Below the pieces are notes generated by a model, which had not been told where the DNA came from, did no database searches, and saw only the letters and a list, made by a program, of their open reading frames with translations. Both the position numbers and the translations under genes were made by a program. Positions 8,803 to 18,751 of a stretch of DNA of 64,000 nt are shown here, one piece after another. Location of the stretch: positions 434,001 through 498,000 of the forward strand of contig CAVYYV010000005.1 of assembly GCA_963772815.1 (NCBI GenBank). The letters run 5' to 3'. The number at the start of each line of letters is the position of its first letter. Within the stretch, counting starts at the first letter, position 1. Source of the stretch: DATFFO01 sp963772815 (GTDB taxonomy: Bacteria; Actinomycetota; Acidimicrobiia; Spongiisociales; ZC4RG35).

Positions 8803-9185
8803 CGCCAAACTTCCACCCGCACCGTGCGGTCCATCCCTGCCGTGAGCCTCCGGCCGACCCGTCGGCGAATCCACTCCCGCACCGCCGGGACGAGAAGCAG
8901 GAATCCACTCAGATCGGTGATGAAGCCGGGGGTGAGGAGAAATGCCCCGGCCACCAGCAGCATGGCCCCATGGGCCAGCTCGTCGGTGGGTAGGGCCCCC
9001 TCGGCGAGACGCGTCCGGGCCGACGCCCAGACAGCCAGGCCTTGCCGCTTGACCAGCATGGCTCCCAGAACGCCGGTGATGACGACGATGGCCAGAGTGG
9101 CAGCGATCCCGATGTGGCTGCCGGCATAGATGAGAAGCGCCATCTCGGCCAGGGGCACGACGACGAAAGCAAGCAAGCGAATCAT
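8799..9185 (-). CDS. fxsA: FxsA family membrane protein
   Basis: The 128-residue protein has four hydrophobic segments and matches the FxsA family: an N-terminal LAFVVVPLAEMALLIYAGSH, a central VKRQGLAVWASARTRLAEG and the LLTPGFITDLSGFLLLVP segment, then a basic tail. FxsA is an inner-membrane protein known from E. coli for relieving phage T7 exclusion; its cellular role is otherwise unclear. The start ATG 9185 is preferred over an upstream in-frame codon because it opens the first membrane segment. It heads the four-gene operon. Confidence 0.85.
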   Translation of the reverse strand: MIRLLAFVVVPLAEMALLIYAGSHIGIAATLAIVVITGVLGAMLVKRQGLAVWASARTRLAEGALPTDELAHGAMLLVAGAFLLTPGFITDLSGFLLLVPAVREWIRRRVGRRLTAGMDRTVRVEVWR

Positions 9186-9273
9186 TGACCCCCGAGGGTA
9201 CCGGCTGTCGACCGGAAGGCGAGAGGGGCAGCGGCGGATTGCCGCTTCCGGCCGCTCTTGGCACACTCAGTGC

Positions 9274-10764
9274 ATGACCGAACCGCTCCGCAGGCTCGAA
9301 TCCGGTATGGCCATCCTTTTCGGAGGCGACCGGGTCGTTCGGGTGCCCGCCGAATTGGCCGAGGCCTTCTCCGAAGGAGACCGTCTGGTAGTGGTCCAGG
9401 ACACGGGGGATCTCCTTCACATCACCTCCGAGGTGTGGTCCACCGCCCGGCGGGCCGTCAATACCGCCCACCAGGCCTTCGCCCACATGGGCGGAGTAGG
9501 CCCCCAGGAAGTAACGGGCTTCTACCGCCACTTCGCCCGGATGCTGGCCGACGACGGAGTCTTCGACGCGATCGCTCGGGCCAACTCCGCGGACGTCGAC
9601 GCTGCCCGGAAACGGGGACGGTCGGTGACGCGTTTGGAGCTCACCGACCGCATGCGCAACGACATGATCGACGGGCTGCACACATGGGAGTCCTTTCCGG
9701 TGGCGGCCGGTGCCGACGATGTCGTCCATCACCCGGGCTGGCGGGTGGAGCTGCGTCGGGCGGGCCTGGGGGTGGTCGGGTTCGTCTTCGAAGGCCGTCC
9801 GAACGTTTTCGCCGACGCCACCGGCGTGCTCCGGACCGGCAACACGGTGGTGTTCCGGATCGGATCCGACGCCCTGGGGACTGCCCGAGCGATCATGACT
9901 CATGCCCTGGGCCCGGCTCTCGAGGCATGCGGATTGCCGCCCGGTGCGGTGACGCTGGTCGATTCCCCGGCCCGATCGGCCGGGTGGGCCATGTTCTCCG
10001 ACACGCGTTTGGGCCTGGCCGTCGCCCGGGGATCCGGGGCCGCAGTCCGTCAGCTCGGAGCGGTGGCGCGCCAGGCCGGGATCCCGGTCAGCCTGCACGG
10101 GACCGGCGGGGCCTGGATCTTCGTTTCACCGCGGGCCGACGCCGCTGCGGTGGAGAAGGCCGTCTTCCATTCGCTCGACCGCAAGGTCTGCAACACACTC
10201 AACACGGTTGCGCTGGTGGGAGAGGGTGGTCCGGCTTTGCTCGAAGCGGTGCTTCAGGGCCTGAAGCGGGCCGCAGAGCGGAGGGGCACCAACCCCAAGC
10301 TCCACATGGTGGATGACTACCCCCTGGCCGACTACTGGCGCGAGGAGGCATCCGTGGCCCGGGCTGAAGGTGAGGTGAGGGAGCCTCGCGCCGAGGCCAT
10401 CGCCGTGAATGAGGTGGGTCGGGAATGGGAATGGGAAGACAGCCCCGAGATCACGCTCTTTTCGACCACGACGCTGGAGGAGGCCGTGAACGCCTTCAAT
10501 CGATACTCACCCCGTTTTGTCGCCAGCCTCATCTCCCCCGATCAGTCCGAGCACGAATCGTTCTACGCCGCCATAGACGCCCCCTTCATCGGCAACGGAT
10601 TCACCCGCTGGGTCGACGGCCAGTATGCGCTCGACCGACCCGAGCTGGGCCTGTCCAACTGGCAGTTCGGTCGCCTGCTGGGCCGGGGCGGAGTGCTTTC
10701 GGGCGACTCGATCTACACCCTCCGCACAGTGGCGATCCAGGACGACGCCGACCTGGGCCGTTAA
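9274..10764 (+). CDS. ProA-like gamma-glutamyl phosphate reductase / aldehyde dehydrogenase superfamily protein
   Basis: The 496-residue protein has the ProA signature: FVFEGRPNVFADATGVL for substrate/NADPH binding, and the catalytic cysteine in DRKVCNTLNT. ProA makes glutamate-5-semialdehyde for proline synthesis and is usually about 415 residues. This one has an extra N-terminal region of about 55 residues and an insertion near VREPRAEAIAVNE. No proB is nearby, so it may be a paralogue with another substrate. The start ATG 9274 has no clear Shine-Dalgarno sequence. Confidence 0.75.
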   Translation: MTEPLRRLESGMAILFGGDRVVRVPAELAEAFSEGDRLVVVQDTGDLLHITSEVWSTARRAVNTAHQAFAHMGGVGPQEVTGFYRHFARMLADDGVFDAIARANSADVDAARKRGRSVTRLELTDRMRNDMIDGLHTWESFPVAAGADDVVHHPGWRVELRRAGLGVVGFVFEGRPNVFADATGVLRTGNTVVFRIGSDALGTARAIMTHALGPALEACGLPPGAVTLVDSPARSAGWAMFSDTRLGLAVARGSGAAVRQLGAVARQAGIPVSLHGTGGAWIFVSPRADAAAVEKAVFHSLDRKVCNTLNTVALVGEGGPALLEAVLQGLKRAAERRGTNPKLHMVDDYPLADYWREEASVARAEGEVREPRAEAIAVNEVGREWEWEDSPEITLFSTTTLEEAVNAFNRYSPRFVASLISPDQSEHESFYAAIDAPFIGNGFTRWVDGQYALDRPELGLSNWQFGRLLGRGGVLSGDSIYTLRTVAIQDDADLGR

Positions 10765-10774
10765 CTCGGACGAG

Positions 10775-10780
10775 TAGCCT
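10775..10780 (+). promoter_or_regulatory. Predicted -10 box for a leaderless transcript
   Basis: TAGCCT lies 8 nt before the ATG at 10789, with no Shine-Dalgarno sequence. This spacing puts the transcript start at or next to the start codon. Confidence 0.4.
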
Positions 10781-10788
10781 GCCCGCGC

Positions 10789-13071
10789 ATGCAAGGTTCA
10801 ATCCTCGGCGCAGCCGTAAAGCGGGCGGAGGACCCCCGCTTCATCACGGGCGAGGGCCGCTACCTCGACGATATGGACGTGGAAGGCGCGCTGTGGGCGG
10901 TGATGGTTCGGTCCACGGTGCCCCATGCCCACCTGACCGGCATCGACACGGCAACGGCGGCCGCCATGGAGGGGGTGGTGGGGGTTTTCACGGCCCGGGA
11001 CCTGAACCTGGAGCCAATGAGCATCGCCGCCCGAGGTCTCACTGAGGAGACCCGGCGCCCCCTGCTCGCCTCCGGTCGGGTCCGGTTCGTGGGCGACCTG
11101 GTGGCGGTGGTTGTGGCAGATTCGCGTACGGCGGCATTCGATGCCGCAGAATTGGTCTGGCCCGACTACGAACTGCTACCCGCCGTCGCCACGACCGCCC
11201 AGGCCGTTCAAGAAGGCGCCCCAATCCTGTTCCCCGAGTTGGGGACCAACCTGGTGCTGGAAGGGGGCCTCGACACCGAGGGCGACGTCCTCGAGGGAGC
11301 CGAAGTGGTGGTCTCGGTGGAGTTGGAGAACCAGCGCCTGGCTGCAGTTCCGTTGGAGCCCAACAACGCTCTGGCGGTGCCCCGTTCTGATGGGGGCGTC
11401 GATGTGTGGCTCGGTTCTCAGGGTGTGCACGGGGCCCGCAACGAGATCTCGCGAGTGCTGAGGATCGATCGGGGCCTGCTCCACGTCAAGGTCCCCGATA
11501 TGGGTGGAGGGTTCGGCGCCAAGATCAACGCCTACCCCGAGCAGATCCTGGTGGTGGCACTGGCGTTGAAGCTGGGCCAGGCAGTCCGCTGGCAGGAGCA
11601 TCGGACCGAGAACATGCTGGCCATGTCCCACGGCCGCTCCCAGCATCAGGTGGTAGAGATGGGAGCGCGCTCGGATGGGACCATCACCGGCCTGCGCTGG
11701 CAGGTGACCCAGGATGCGGGCGCCTATCCCCTCTTCGGCGCCTACCTGGCCCATTTCACCCAGCGCATGGCGTCGGGCGCCTACCGCATCCCGGCCATCG
11801 ACTTCCGTTGGCGGGCGGTCGTCACCAACACCACCCCGGTCGACGCCTATCGCGGTGCCGGACGACCGGAAGCGGCGATGACCATCGAACGGTTGGTGGA
11901 TCTCCTGGCCTCCGAACTGCATATCGACCCGGCCGAGATCAGGCGACACAACTTCATTTCCTCCGACGAGTTCCCCTACGTCACGGCCGCCGGAGAGCGC
12001 TACGACACCGGTGACTACGAAGCAGCCCTCGACCTCGCCTTGGAAAAGGCAGCCTATGACAGCCTTCGGGCCGAGCAGGCAGGCGTCGGCGCGCCTCCAT
12101 GGACAGATTTCAGATCGGGATCGGCATCTCATCGTATGTGGAAGTCACGGCGCCTGGAGGCCGAAAGGACTGGGGCAAGGTGGAAGTGACCCCCGAGGAA
12201 GTGGTGGTCTACTCAGGAGCCTCATCCCACGGGCACGGCCACGAGACCTCTTTCGTCCAGATCGCCTCGGCGCTGCTCAGGGTGCCCTTCGAGCGGATCC
12301 GCTTCGTCCAGGGCGACACCGATCTGATCACCTCCGGCGGGGGAACCATGGGCTCGCGCTTCGCTCCAGATGGCCGGGTCCGCCATCCATCGCTCCTCCC
12401 TGGGCGTGGTGGAGAAGGCCCGGCGAATCTTCGCCCACACCCACGAGGCGTCCGTCGATGACGTGGTCCAGTTCGGAGACGGGAGGATCGGAGTGGCCGG
12501 TGTGCCAGACAGCGGAGTGGACCTGTTCACCATCGCCCGCCTGGCAACAGAGGACGAAGACCTACCCGTCGATGAGGAGCCTGGGCTGGCGGTGGAGGAC
12601 CGCTGGGCCCAGGACGAGGCCACCGTCCCGTTCGGCACCCACATCTCGGTCGTGGAAGTCGACACCGAGACGGGAGACGTGCGGGTGTTGCGCCACGTGG
12701 CCTGCGACGACTGCGGCACGATCCTCAACCGGATCATCGTCGACGGCCAAGTCGAAGGCGGCGTCGCCCAGGGTATGGGCCAGGCCCTGTGGGAACAGTT
12801 CCGCTATGACGAGGATGCCAACCCGGTCACATCCAACCTCACTACCTACCTGTTGCCCAGCGCCACGGTGGTGCCCCTGATGGAGGTCGGCCACACCCAG
12901 ACCAGCACCGACCAGAACCCCCTCGGGGCCAAGGGAATCGGTGAGGCCGGAACGATCGGATCCACCCCGGCGGTGGTCAACGCCGTCCACGACGCCTTGC
13001 GCCCCTTCGGCATCCGCCATCTCGACATGCCCCTCACCCCCTCCAAGATCTGGATCGCCCTCCAGAGGTAA
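10789..13071 (+). pseudogene. Xanthine dehydrogenase/aldehyde oxidase family molybdopterin-binding large subunit, two frameshifts
   Basis: Three consecutive frame segments together give a full CoxL/XdhA-type large subunit of about 760 residues. Segment 1 (10789 to about 12080) has GSQGVHGARNE, PDMGGGFGAK and DAYRGAGRPEA; segment 2 (to about 12358) has GIGISSYVEVT; segment 3 (to 13071) has MAGSAIHRSS and NPLGAKGIGEAGTIG. Reading through needs one added base near 12080 and one removed near 12358, which cancel. The protein families match across both breaks, so either the breaks are recent or they are sequence errors. No FAD or 2Fe-2S subunit gene is adjacent, which is unusual. Confidence 0.82.
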
Positions 13072-13125
13072 GCGCCCCCGTCAGCGCGCCGGAAGGGCCC
13101 TCCCCCGTGCCGAGTAAAGGCCTGC

Positions 13126-13425
13126 TCAGTCCTGGGGGCGGAGGATGGCCGACATGCGCTGGCGCAGATGGGGATGGGCGGAGCGGAGGCCCAGTTCCAC
13201 TGCGAAGCGGCCGTCCTCGACCACATCGAGCAGAACCTCTTCGCCCTCGGCCCGAACATGGAAGCCGTCCACAAGTGCGGAGACCCGTATGTCATCCAGG
13301 CGCCACTCGGCTACCTCGACCTCGCCCGCCTTGATGCGCATCTTCTCCTCATCGAGATCGATCTCGACGCCCATGGCCGGCTCGGACCGGCCGACGATGC
13401 TCAACTCTGCCTCGAAAGATGACAT
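13126..13425 (-). CDS. Conserved-looking hypothetical protein
   Basis: A 99-residue soluble protein that I do not recognise. It is acidic with alternating charged beta-strand-like segments (ELSIVG, VEIDLDEEKMRI, VEVAEWRLDDIRVSALVDGFHVR), which suggests a small beta-barrel such as a PH-like fold, and an arginine-rich C-terminus. It is divergent from selA across a 100-bp gap and convergent with the molybdenum hydroxylase gene. Codon use matches its neighbours, which supports it being real. Confidence 0.6.
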   Translation of the reverse strand: MSSFEAELSIVGRSEPAMGVEIDLDEEKMRIKAGEVEVAEWRLDDIRVSALVDGFHVRAEGEEVLLDVVEDGRFAVELGLRSAHPHLRQRMSAILRPQD

Positions 13426-13513
13426 TCCATTGCCTCCAAAGCCCAGTCTTGTCCCACAACCAATCTATCCCGGGCCGCCGGAAAGGGAAGAGGGATTCTC
13501 CAGTCCCCGGTCC

Positions 13514-13519
13514 TATTCT
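13514..13519 (+). promoter_or_regulatory. Predicted -10 box for leaderless selA
   Basis: TATTCT lies 6 nt before the selA ATG at 13526, without a Shine-Dalgarno sequence. Confidence 0.4.
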
Positions 13520-13525
13520 CTGCCC

Positions 13526-14852
13526 ATGCCCGATGAGAAGCCGCCCTCGGTAGATGCCGTGGTTCGCCGGGCGGAGGAGTCCGTTCTGCCCCGCCAACTC
13601 GTAGTCGAGACGGTCCGCGCCGTAGTGGACCGGTTCCGTGAGGATCCTTCGCTCGACATCGACACCGAGGTGCGGCAACGGCTGGACGACATCCGCCGCT
13701 CCATCCCCCACCGGGTCGTCAACGCTACCGGGGTCCTCCTCCACACCAACCTGGGTCGGGCCCCCTGGATACCGGAGGCTGTGGGCGCGGCGACGGAGGT
13801 AGCCGCCTCCTACAGCAACGTCGAGCTGGACCTGGGCACCGGCGAGCGGGGGCGTCGCAACGGCATGTCCGAGCGCCTGCTGGTTGCCCTGACCGGCACC
13901 CAAGCCGCACTGGTGGTCAACAACAACGCCGCCGCCGTCTTCTTGGTACTGGCCGTGCTGGCGGGACGGGAAGGCCGGGTTCCTGTATCTCGTGGCGAGC
14001 TGATCGAGATCGGTGGCTCTTATCGCCTGCCCGAACTGATGGCCGCCACCGGTGCCGACCTGGTCGAGGTCGGCACCACCAACCGAACACGCATGGAGGA
14101 CTACGAGGCAGTGGAGGATGCCTCGCTGATCCTCAAGGTGCATCCCTCCAACTACCAGATCGTCGGTTTCAGCACCGAGACGTCGGTGTCGGACCTGGCC
14201 GGACTGGCCTCGCGTCGCTCGATCCCGCTGGTGTTCGACGACGGATCCGGGCTGTTGGACAACAGAGTGCCATGGTTGGACGGGCCCCCTCCTCAATGGC
14301 TGGGGGCGGAACCGGGCGTACGTCAATCTCTGGAGGACGGTGCCGACCTCGTGCTCTTCTCCGGCGACAAGCTGCTGGGCGGGCCCCAGGCCGGCCTGAT
14401 CGTGGGAAGGGCCGATCTCGTCGACCGACTTCGCAAACATCCCGCCGCCCGCGCCCTGCGCATCGACGGCTCGACCGACGCCGCCCTGGCCGCCACCCTG
14501 GCCGCCTACCTGACCGGACAGCGCCGACCGGATCCCCCTGTGGCGCATGGCAACGTTGGATGTCGGCGAGATCGGCCGCCGGGCAGAGGCGGTGGTGGAG
14601 GGAGCGGGTCGTGGCGACCTGGAGCTCGTCGACGGCGCTTCGACTCTCGGCGCAGGTTCCGCCCCCGGTGCGGAGATACCGTCCCGCCTCATCCGTTCCG
14701 GCCGCGGGGATGAGACGTTCAATCGGCTCCTGACCCACAGGCCTCCGATACTGGCCCGGCGCAGCGAAGGATCTGCGCTGATCGACCTGCGCACCGTGGA
14801 TCCGGCCGACGATGCGCTGATAGCCGACGCCCTGGCATCCGACGAGGACTGA
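13526..14852 (+). pseudogene. selA: L-seryl-tRNA(Sec) selenium transferase, one frameshift
   Basis: SelA is a PLP enzyme that converts seryl-tRNA(Sec) to selenocysteyl-tRNA(Sec) using selenophosphate. Frame 1 carries VNATGVLLHTNLGRAPW, VEVGTTNRTRMEDYE and the cofactor lysine in LFSGDKLLGGPQAG. The conserved continuation (RIPLWRMATLDVGEIGRRAE to the C-terminus) is one frame over, from about 14529. One extra base in GACCGG near 14528 explains this. All family regions are otherwise present. It is followed by selB after a single base. Confidence 0.85.
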
Positions 14853-14853
14853 A

Positions 14854-16601
14854 GTGGCCGTAATCGGCACAGCCGGACACGTCGACCACGGCAAGTCCAC
14901 CCTGCTGGAGGCAATCACGGGCCGCGACCCGGATCGATGGGAGGAGGAGAAGCGACGCGGATTGACCATCGACCTCGGTTTCGTGTGGTCCAGCCTCCCT
15001 CCGGCCGAGACGTGTCCTTCGTGGACGTCCCTGGCCACGAGCGTTACATCAAGAACATGCTGGCCGGGGTCGAAGCCATCGACGCCGCCCTGTTCGTGGT
15101 GGCGGCGGACGAGGGCTGGATGCCCCAATCCGAGGAGCACCTTGCCGTGCTCGACCTGCTTGACATCGACAGAGGCGTAGTGGCCGTGACCAAGATCGAC
15201 CGCGTCGACGAGGACCTGGTCGAGTTGGCCATCCTCGAGACCAGCGAGAAGCTCGAAGGCACCTCACTCGAGTCCAGCCCCGTCTTTCCCGTCTCGGCAG
15301 TGACGGGAACCGGCCTGCCCGAGCTCCTGGAACGGCTCGAATCCGTGTTGCCCGACCCCCCTGCGCCAACCGAGCCCAGGATGTGGGTCGACCGCCGTTT
15401 CGTCATACCCGGGGCGGGAACGGTGGTCACCGGCACCTTGCTGGGCGGGCCAGTCTCGGTGGGGGACAGCATGGTCGCCTATCCCGGAGGGGAAAGCCTC
15501 CGCATCCGGGGCATCGAGAGTCATGAGCAACATCTGGAGACCGTCTCGCCCCACCGCCGGGTGGCCCTCAACGTGGTCGGGCCGACCGACGACATCGGGC
15601 GGGGGACAATGCTCGGCATGGATTCGCATTGGCTGATGACGGATCGGTTCACGGCCCAGCTACGACCGGCCCGCTACGTGGAGGAACTGACCGAGCGAGG
15701 CGCCTACCACGTCCACCTAGGCTCCGTGGGGGTGGCCGGCCGCCTGCGCGTGTTCGATGGTACGGCGCTGGTGACGCTCGATCATCCCCTTCCGGTTCGG
15801 TACGGGGATCGCTTCATCGTTCGCGAGACGGGCCGCCGCGCCGTGGTGGCGGGGGGAACCGTGCTCGACCCTGCTCCTCCGGCCCGGGGCAGGCCATTAC
15901 GGCGGTCTGCCGGCCTGCCCGGGGGACTAGAGGCGGACGAGGCAGCCGACGCGTTGCTCGATCTGCGTGGTATCGACTCCGTCTCCCGGCTGCTCGCTCA
16001 CACGGGGGGCCGATCGACCCTGGGAGTGGTGGTCGGTGCCGCCGCGGTCACACGATCCGAGCTGGACCGGCTGGTGGGGCGGGCGGAGGAGCTCGTTCGG
16101 GCCTTCCATGAGGAGTCCCCGCTGCGGCCCGGCCTTCCGATGGCCACTCTGGCCAGCCGGCTCGAGGTCACGGCCGAGCTGGCCGAACTGGCCGTGGAGA
16201 CGTCTCCCGACCTCGAGGGGGAGGGCGGTGTCGCATCGCTGGCGGGCCGTCGCATCGTGCTCACGCCCGCTCAGGAGGCGACATGGGTGGAGGCCCGGCG
16301 GGTCCTGGAGGCTTCCGGACTGACCCCTCCCCGTCTGGCCGATCTCGACATCGACCTGGAGCTGGTGCACGAGCTGGTACGTAGGGGAGAGTTGGTGTGG
16401 GTATCGGATGACCTCGTGTATCTGCCCACCACGATCGACGAGCTGAGGGCCGCCATCGCCGCCATGCCGGATCAATTCACGGTGGCCGAGTTCCGTGACC
16501 GCCATACGTTGAGCCGCAAATACGCAGTTCCGATTCTCGAGTGGTCGGATAGACAGAACCTCACCCTGCGCCGGGGGGACACGCGCTCACCCCGGCGGTG
16601 A
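14854..16601 (+). pseudogene. selB: Selenocysteine-specific elongation factor SelB, one frameshift
   Basis: SelB delivers selenocysteyl-tRNA to the ribosome at UGA codons with a SECIS hairpin. The GTPase G1 motif GTAGHVDHGKST opens the protein from GTG 14854. After a missing base near 14999 the frame continues with DVPGHERYIKNMLAG (G3), VAVTKID (G4) and the beta-barrel domains, ending in winged-helix repeats (about residues 400-580) that bind SECIS RNA. The total, about 582 residues, is a normal SelB length. selD and tRNA-Sec are not in the window. Confidence 0.86.
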
Positions 16602-16614
16602 GGCGCCGGGGTGC

Positions 16615-16869
16615 TCAGCGAGCAGCAGAGGCGGCGAAGACCTCCTTGCGCTCCGATTCCGTCATCCCGCCCCAGATCCCGAACGGTTCCTTGATGGCGA
16701 GAGCGTAGGAGGAGCAGTCCGATTCGACCGGGCAGACGTTGCAGATCGCCTTGGCTCGAATCTCACGGCGTTCTCGGTCGTCCTTGCGTTCGAATGTTGA
16801 TGGAGGAAAGAACAGGTGGGCGTGATTGCCTCGACAAAGAGCCTTGAGCTGCCAATCGTCTGCGGACAA
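16615..16869 (-). CDS. WhiB family Fe-S transcriptional regulator
   Basis: The 84-residue form has the four WhiB cysteines (one in ALCRGNH, three in ICNVCPVESDC), which bind a [4Fe-4S] cluster, and the G[IV]WGG turn (FGIWGGMTESER) with a basic C-terminus. I chose TTG 16869 because AGGAAAGGGAG precedes it with good spacing and it gives a family-typical length. The frame is open up to 17097, but that part overlaps the real 3' end of the NfeD gene. WhiB proteins bind the housekeeping sigma factor in actinobacteria. Which WhiB subtype this is remains unclear. Confidence 0.85.
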   Translation of the reverse strand: MSADDWQLKALCRGNHAHLFFPPSTFERKDDRERREIRAKAICNVCPVESDCSSYALAIKEPFGIWGGMTESERKEVFAASAAR

Positions 16870-16978
16870 TTTTCTCCCTTTCCTCGCGAACCGGGAAACC
16901 GAAGCTAATCGCGCTTCCCAGCTTTCGCCAGGGAAATATTGGCAAACCTGTGGAAAATCGGGATCGGTTTTCGCGCTC

Positions 16979-18239
16979 TCAGCCCTTGTCAGACGCCGCT
17001 TCGAGAGCTTCCACCTCGAGGACAAGCCCGTCAACCTCGGCAATTCGAACCGGGTCGCCTCGCTATGCCCGACTCGCGATGGGCGGACGCCTTCCATCGG
17101 GCACCGGCCACCTCGACCTCGCCGTCGGGGTCGAAATCGACCAGCGCCACGCCCTGACTGCCTATGAGATGGTCACGACCGATGGTCCGAGTGCTGAACC
17201 GCGACCGGGCCACGGTGGGCATGGCCACCGTATAGAAGAGGACCACCACGGCCACGATGACCAGGGTCACGATCGGATTCATCTCCAGCTGCGGGGCACC
17301 GTCCACGTACCACAGGCCGCCCACCAGCATCAGGGCAGCACCCGCTCCAGTGAGGACGGCGGCGCCACCGCGCTGGTAGGCATAGGTAAGCGCCCACCAG
17401 GCCACCAGGGTCAAAGCCATCGCCCACCAGCGCACCGGAAGTGCCCAGATCCCATAGGAGGCAAGGAACAGAGATATCGCAGCCATGCCGGCCGCTATCC
17501 CCGGCCCGATGGCGTAGAACTCGAACGCGGCCACGGCCAGGCCGGCCACCAGGAAGAGGAAGGCGGCCTCGGGGGTGATGGCCAGTCGTAGAAAACGACT
17601 CCAGAACCCGGGCTTGTGAAATACGACCGGAACGGGCTCAACGGTGCCGTTCGGGCCGGGAACCAGGGTGGAGAGGCTATGCGCACCGTCGGACAACTGG
17701 ACGACCGTGCCATCCATGTCCTGGATCAGCTGGCCGATGGCCGGGCTGAGCTCCTCGACCAGACCCTCCACAGGTCCCGAGACCGTGAGAATCGATTCCG
17801 TCAGCGCGACCGGCAGATCGGTGGTGTCGTCATTGCGGTCGGCTACCAGGGTGGGCTCGGCCAAGCCGATGTGGGCGCCGGGGGCGGCGGCCGGTATCTG
17901 GCTCGCCACCAGCAGGTCTAGCACCCCGCCGTACGCCACCGCCGGGGCCGGCCCGACCCACACCGCCACCGGTACCGGTGGGGATGCGATCAGCGCTCGG
18001 AGGCTCTCGAAATCAGTGGCATCCGCCACCACGCCTGGAGAACTGATCTCGATGATGACCGCCTGGCTGCCCTGATCGGCCACCTCTTGGATGGTGTCGG
18101 AGATGAACGCGATCGCCTGGCGGTCCAGTGCGCCCGAGATGTCGATGACGTCGAGACGGCTCCCTCCATCGGCCTGGGCCATCGCCACCGAGGGAGTGGC
18201 AATGACCAGGAGGAGCACAGCGAGCAGGAGCCTTCTCAC
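16979..18239 (-). pseudogene. NfeD family membrane protein with ClpP-like protease domain, 3' frameshift
   Basis: The protein has a signal peptide (LLLAVLLLVIATPSVAMA), then a ClpP/SppA-like domain (about residues 25-190), four or five membrane segments (about 215-340) and a C-terminal OB-type NfeD domain. The unbroken frame stops at 17031 with an unnatural tail. Removing the break near 17058 restores GDPVRIAEVDGLVLEVE, the expected end of the OB domain, with a stop at 16979. NfeD proteins pair with stomatins in membrane quality control; no stomatin gene is adjacent. The putative Ser/Lys dyad was not verified. Confidence 0.8.
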
Positions 18240-18302
18240 CGGCGGGAATGATAGGGGTGCCCACAGGTGTCTCAGCCCGGGCTCGGCTTCCGGGTGGGCC
18301 GC

Positions 18303-18308
18303 TAACGT
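18303..18308 (+). promoter_or_regulatory. Predicted -10 box for a leaderless receiver-domain gene
   Basis: TAACGT lies 8 nt before the ATG at 18317 and no Shine-Dalgarno sequence is present. Confidence 0.35.
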
Positions 18309-18316
18309 GATGAGCC

Positions 18317-18685
18317 ATGGCCGACGTGATCGTGGTGACGGACGCGGACTGGGTCGATAACGACGTACGCGCCTCGTTGACAGACCCGGGCACCGTGGTT
18401 CATCGAGTCAGCGACCCGCGCGCCGTCGTCGAAGGCGCCAAACAGCACGGCGCCGAGACAGCGGTGGTCGACCTGCAGGTCGGCTCGATGGGAGGGATGG
18501 CCATCGTGCGAGCGTTGCGGGCCGCCATCGAATCCCACGAGATCCAACCGCTGCGCACGGTGCTGTTGCTGGATCGGCCTGCCGACCGGTTCCTGGCCCA
18601 TCGGGCCGGAGCGGATGTGTCGGTAGTCAAACCCTTCAGTGCCCAGGAACTGCGGGCCGCCATATCCCTCGAACCCCAGCCCTGA
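18317..18685 (+). CDS. Stand-alone response-regulator receiver domain
   Basis: The 122-residue CheY-like protein has the acidic pocket (VVTDAD, residues 6-11), a phosphoacceptor aspartate in VVDLQVGSMGG (about residue 52) and the conserved lysine in VVKPFSAQEL. There is no output domain, so it should act by protein contact or phosphotransfer. No histidine kinase gene is nearby, so its partner is unknown. Confidence 0.78.
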   Translation: MADVIVVTDADWVDNDVRASLTDPGTVVHRVSDPRAVVEGAKQHGAETAVVDLQVGSMGGMAIVRALRAAIESHEIQPLRTVLLLDRPADRFLAHRAGADVSVVKPFSAQELRAAISLEPQP

Positions 18686-18751
18686 CCCCAGGCTGGCGGG
18701 CGGCGTCGCCTGGTCTATCGCCATAGGGCGTCACTACACTGACGGCCCCGA

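Noticed and set aside
8803..10098. N-terminal extension of the NUDIX frame
   Set aside because: It runs antisense to the ProA-like gene and over FxsA; the GTGA overlap at 8799-8802 fixes a start that opens the NUDIX domain.
12060..15010. UGA recoding as selenocysteine to explain broken frames near selA-selB
   Set aside because: The breaks are frame changes, not in-frame UGA codons, so recoding cannot restore the proteins.
16870..17097. Long WhiB N-terminal extension
   Set aside because: It overlaps the repaired nfeD 3' end and has no WhiB similarity; a strong ribosome site lies before TTG 16869.
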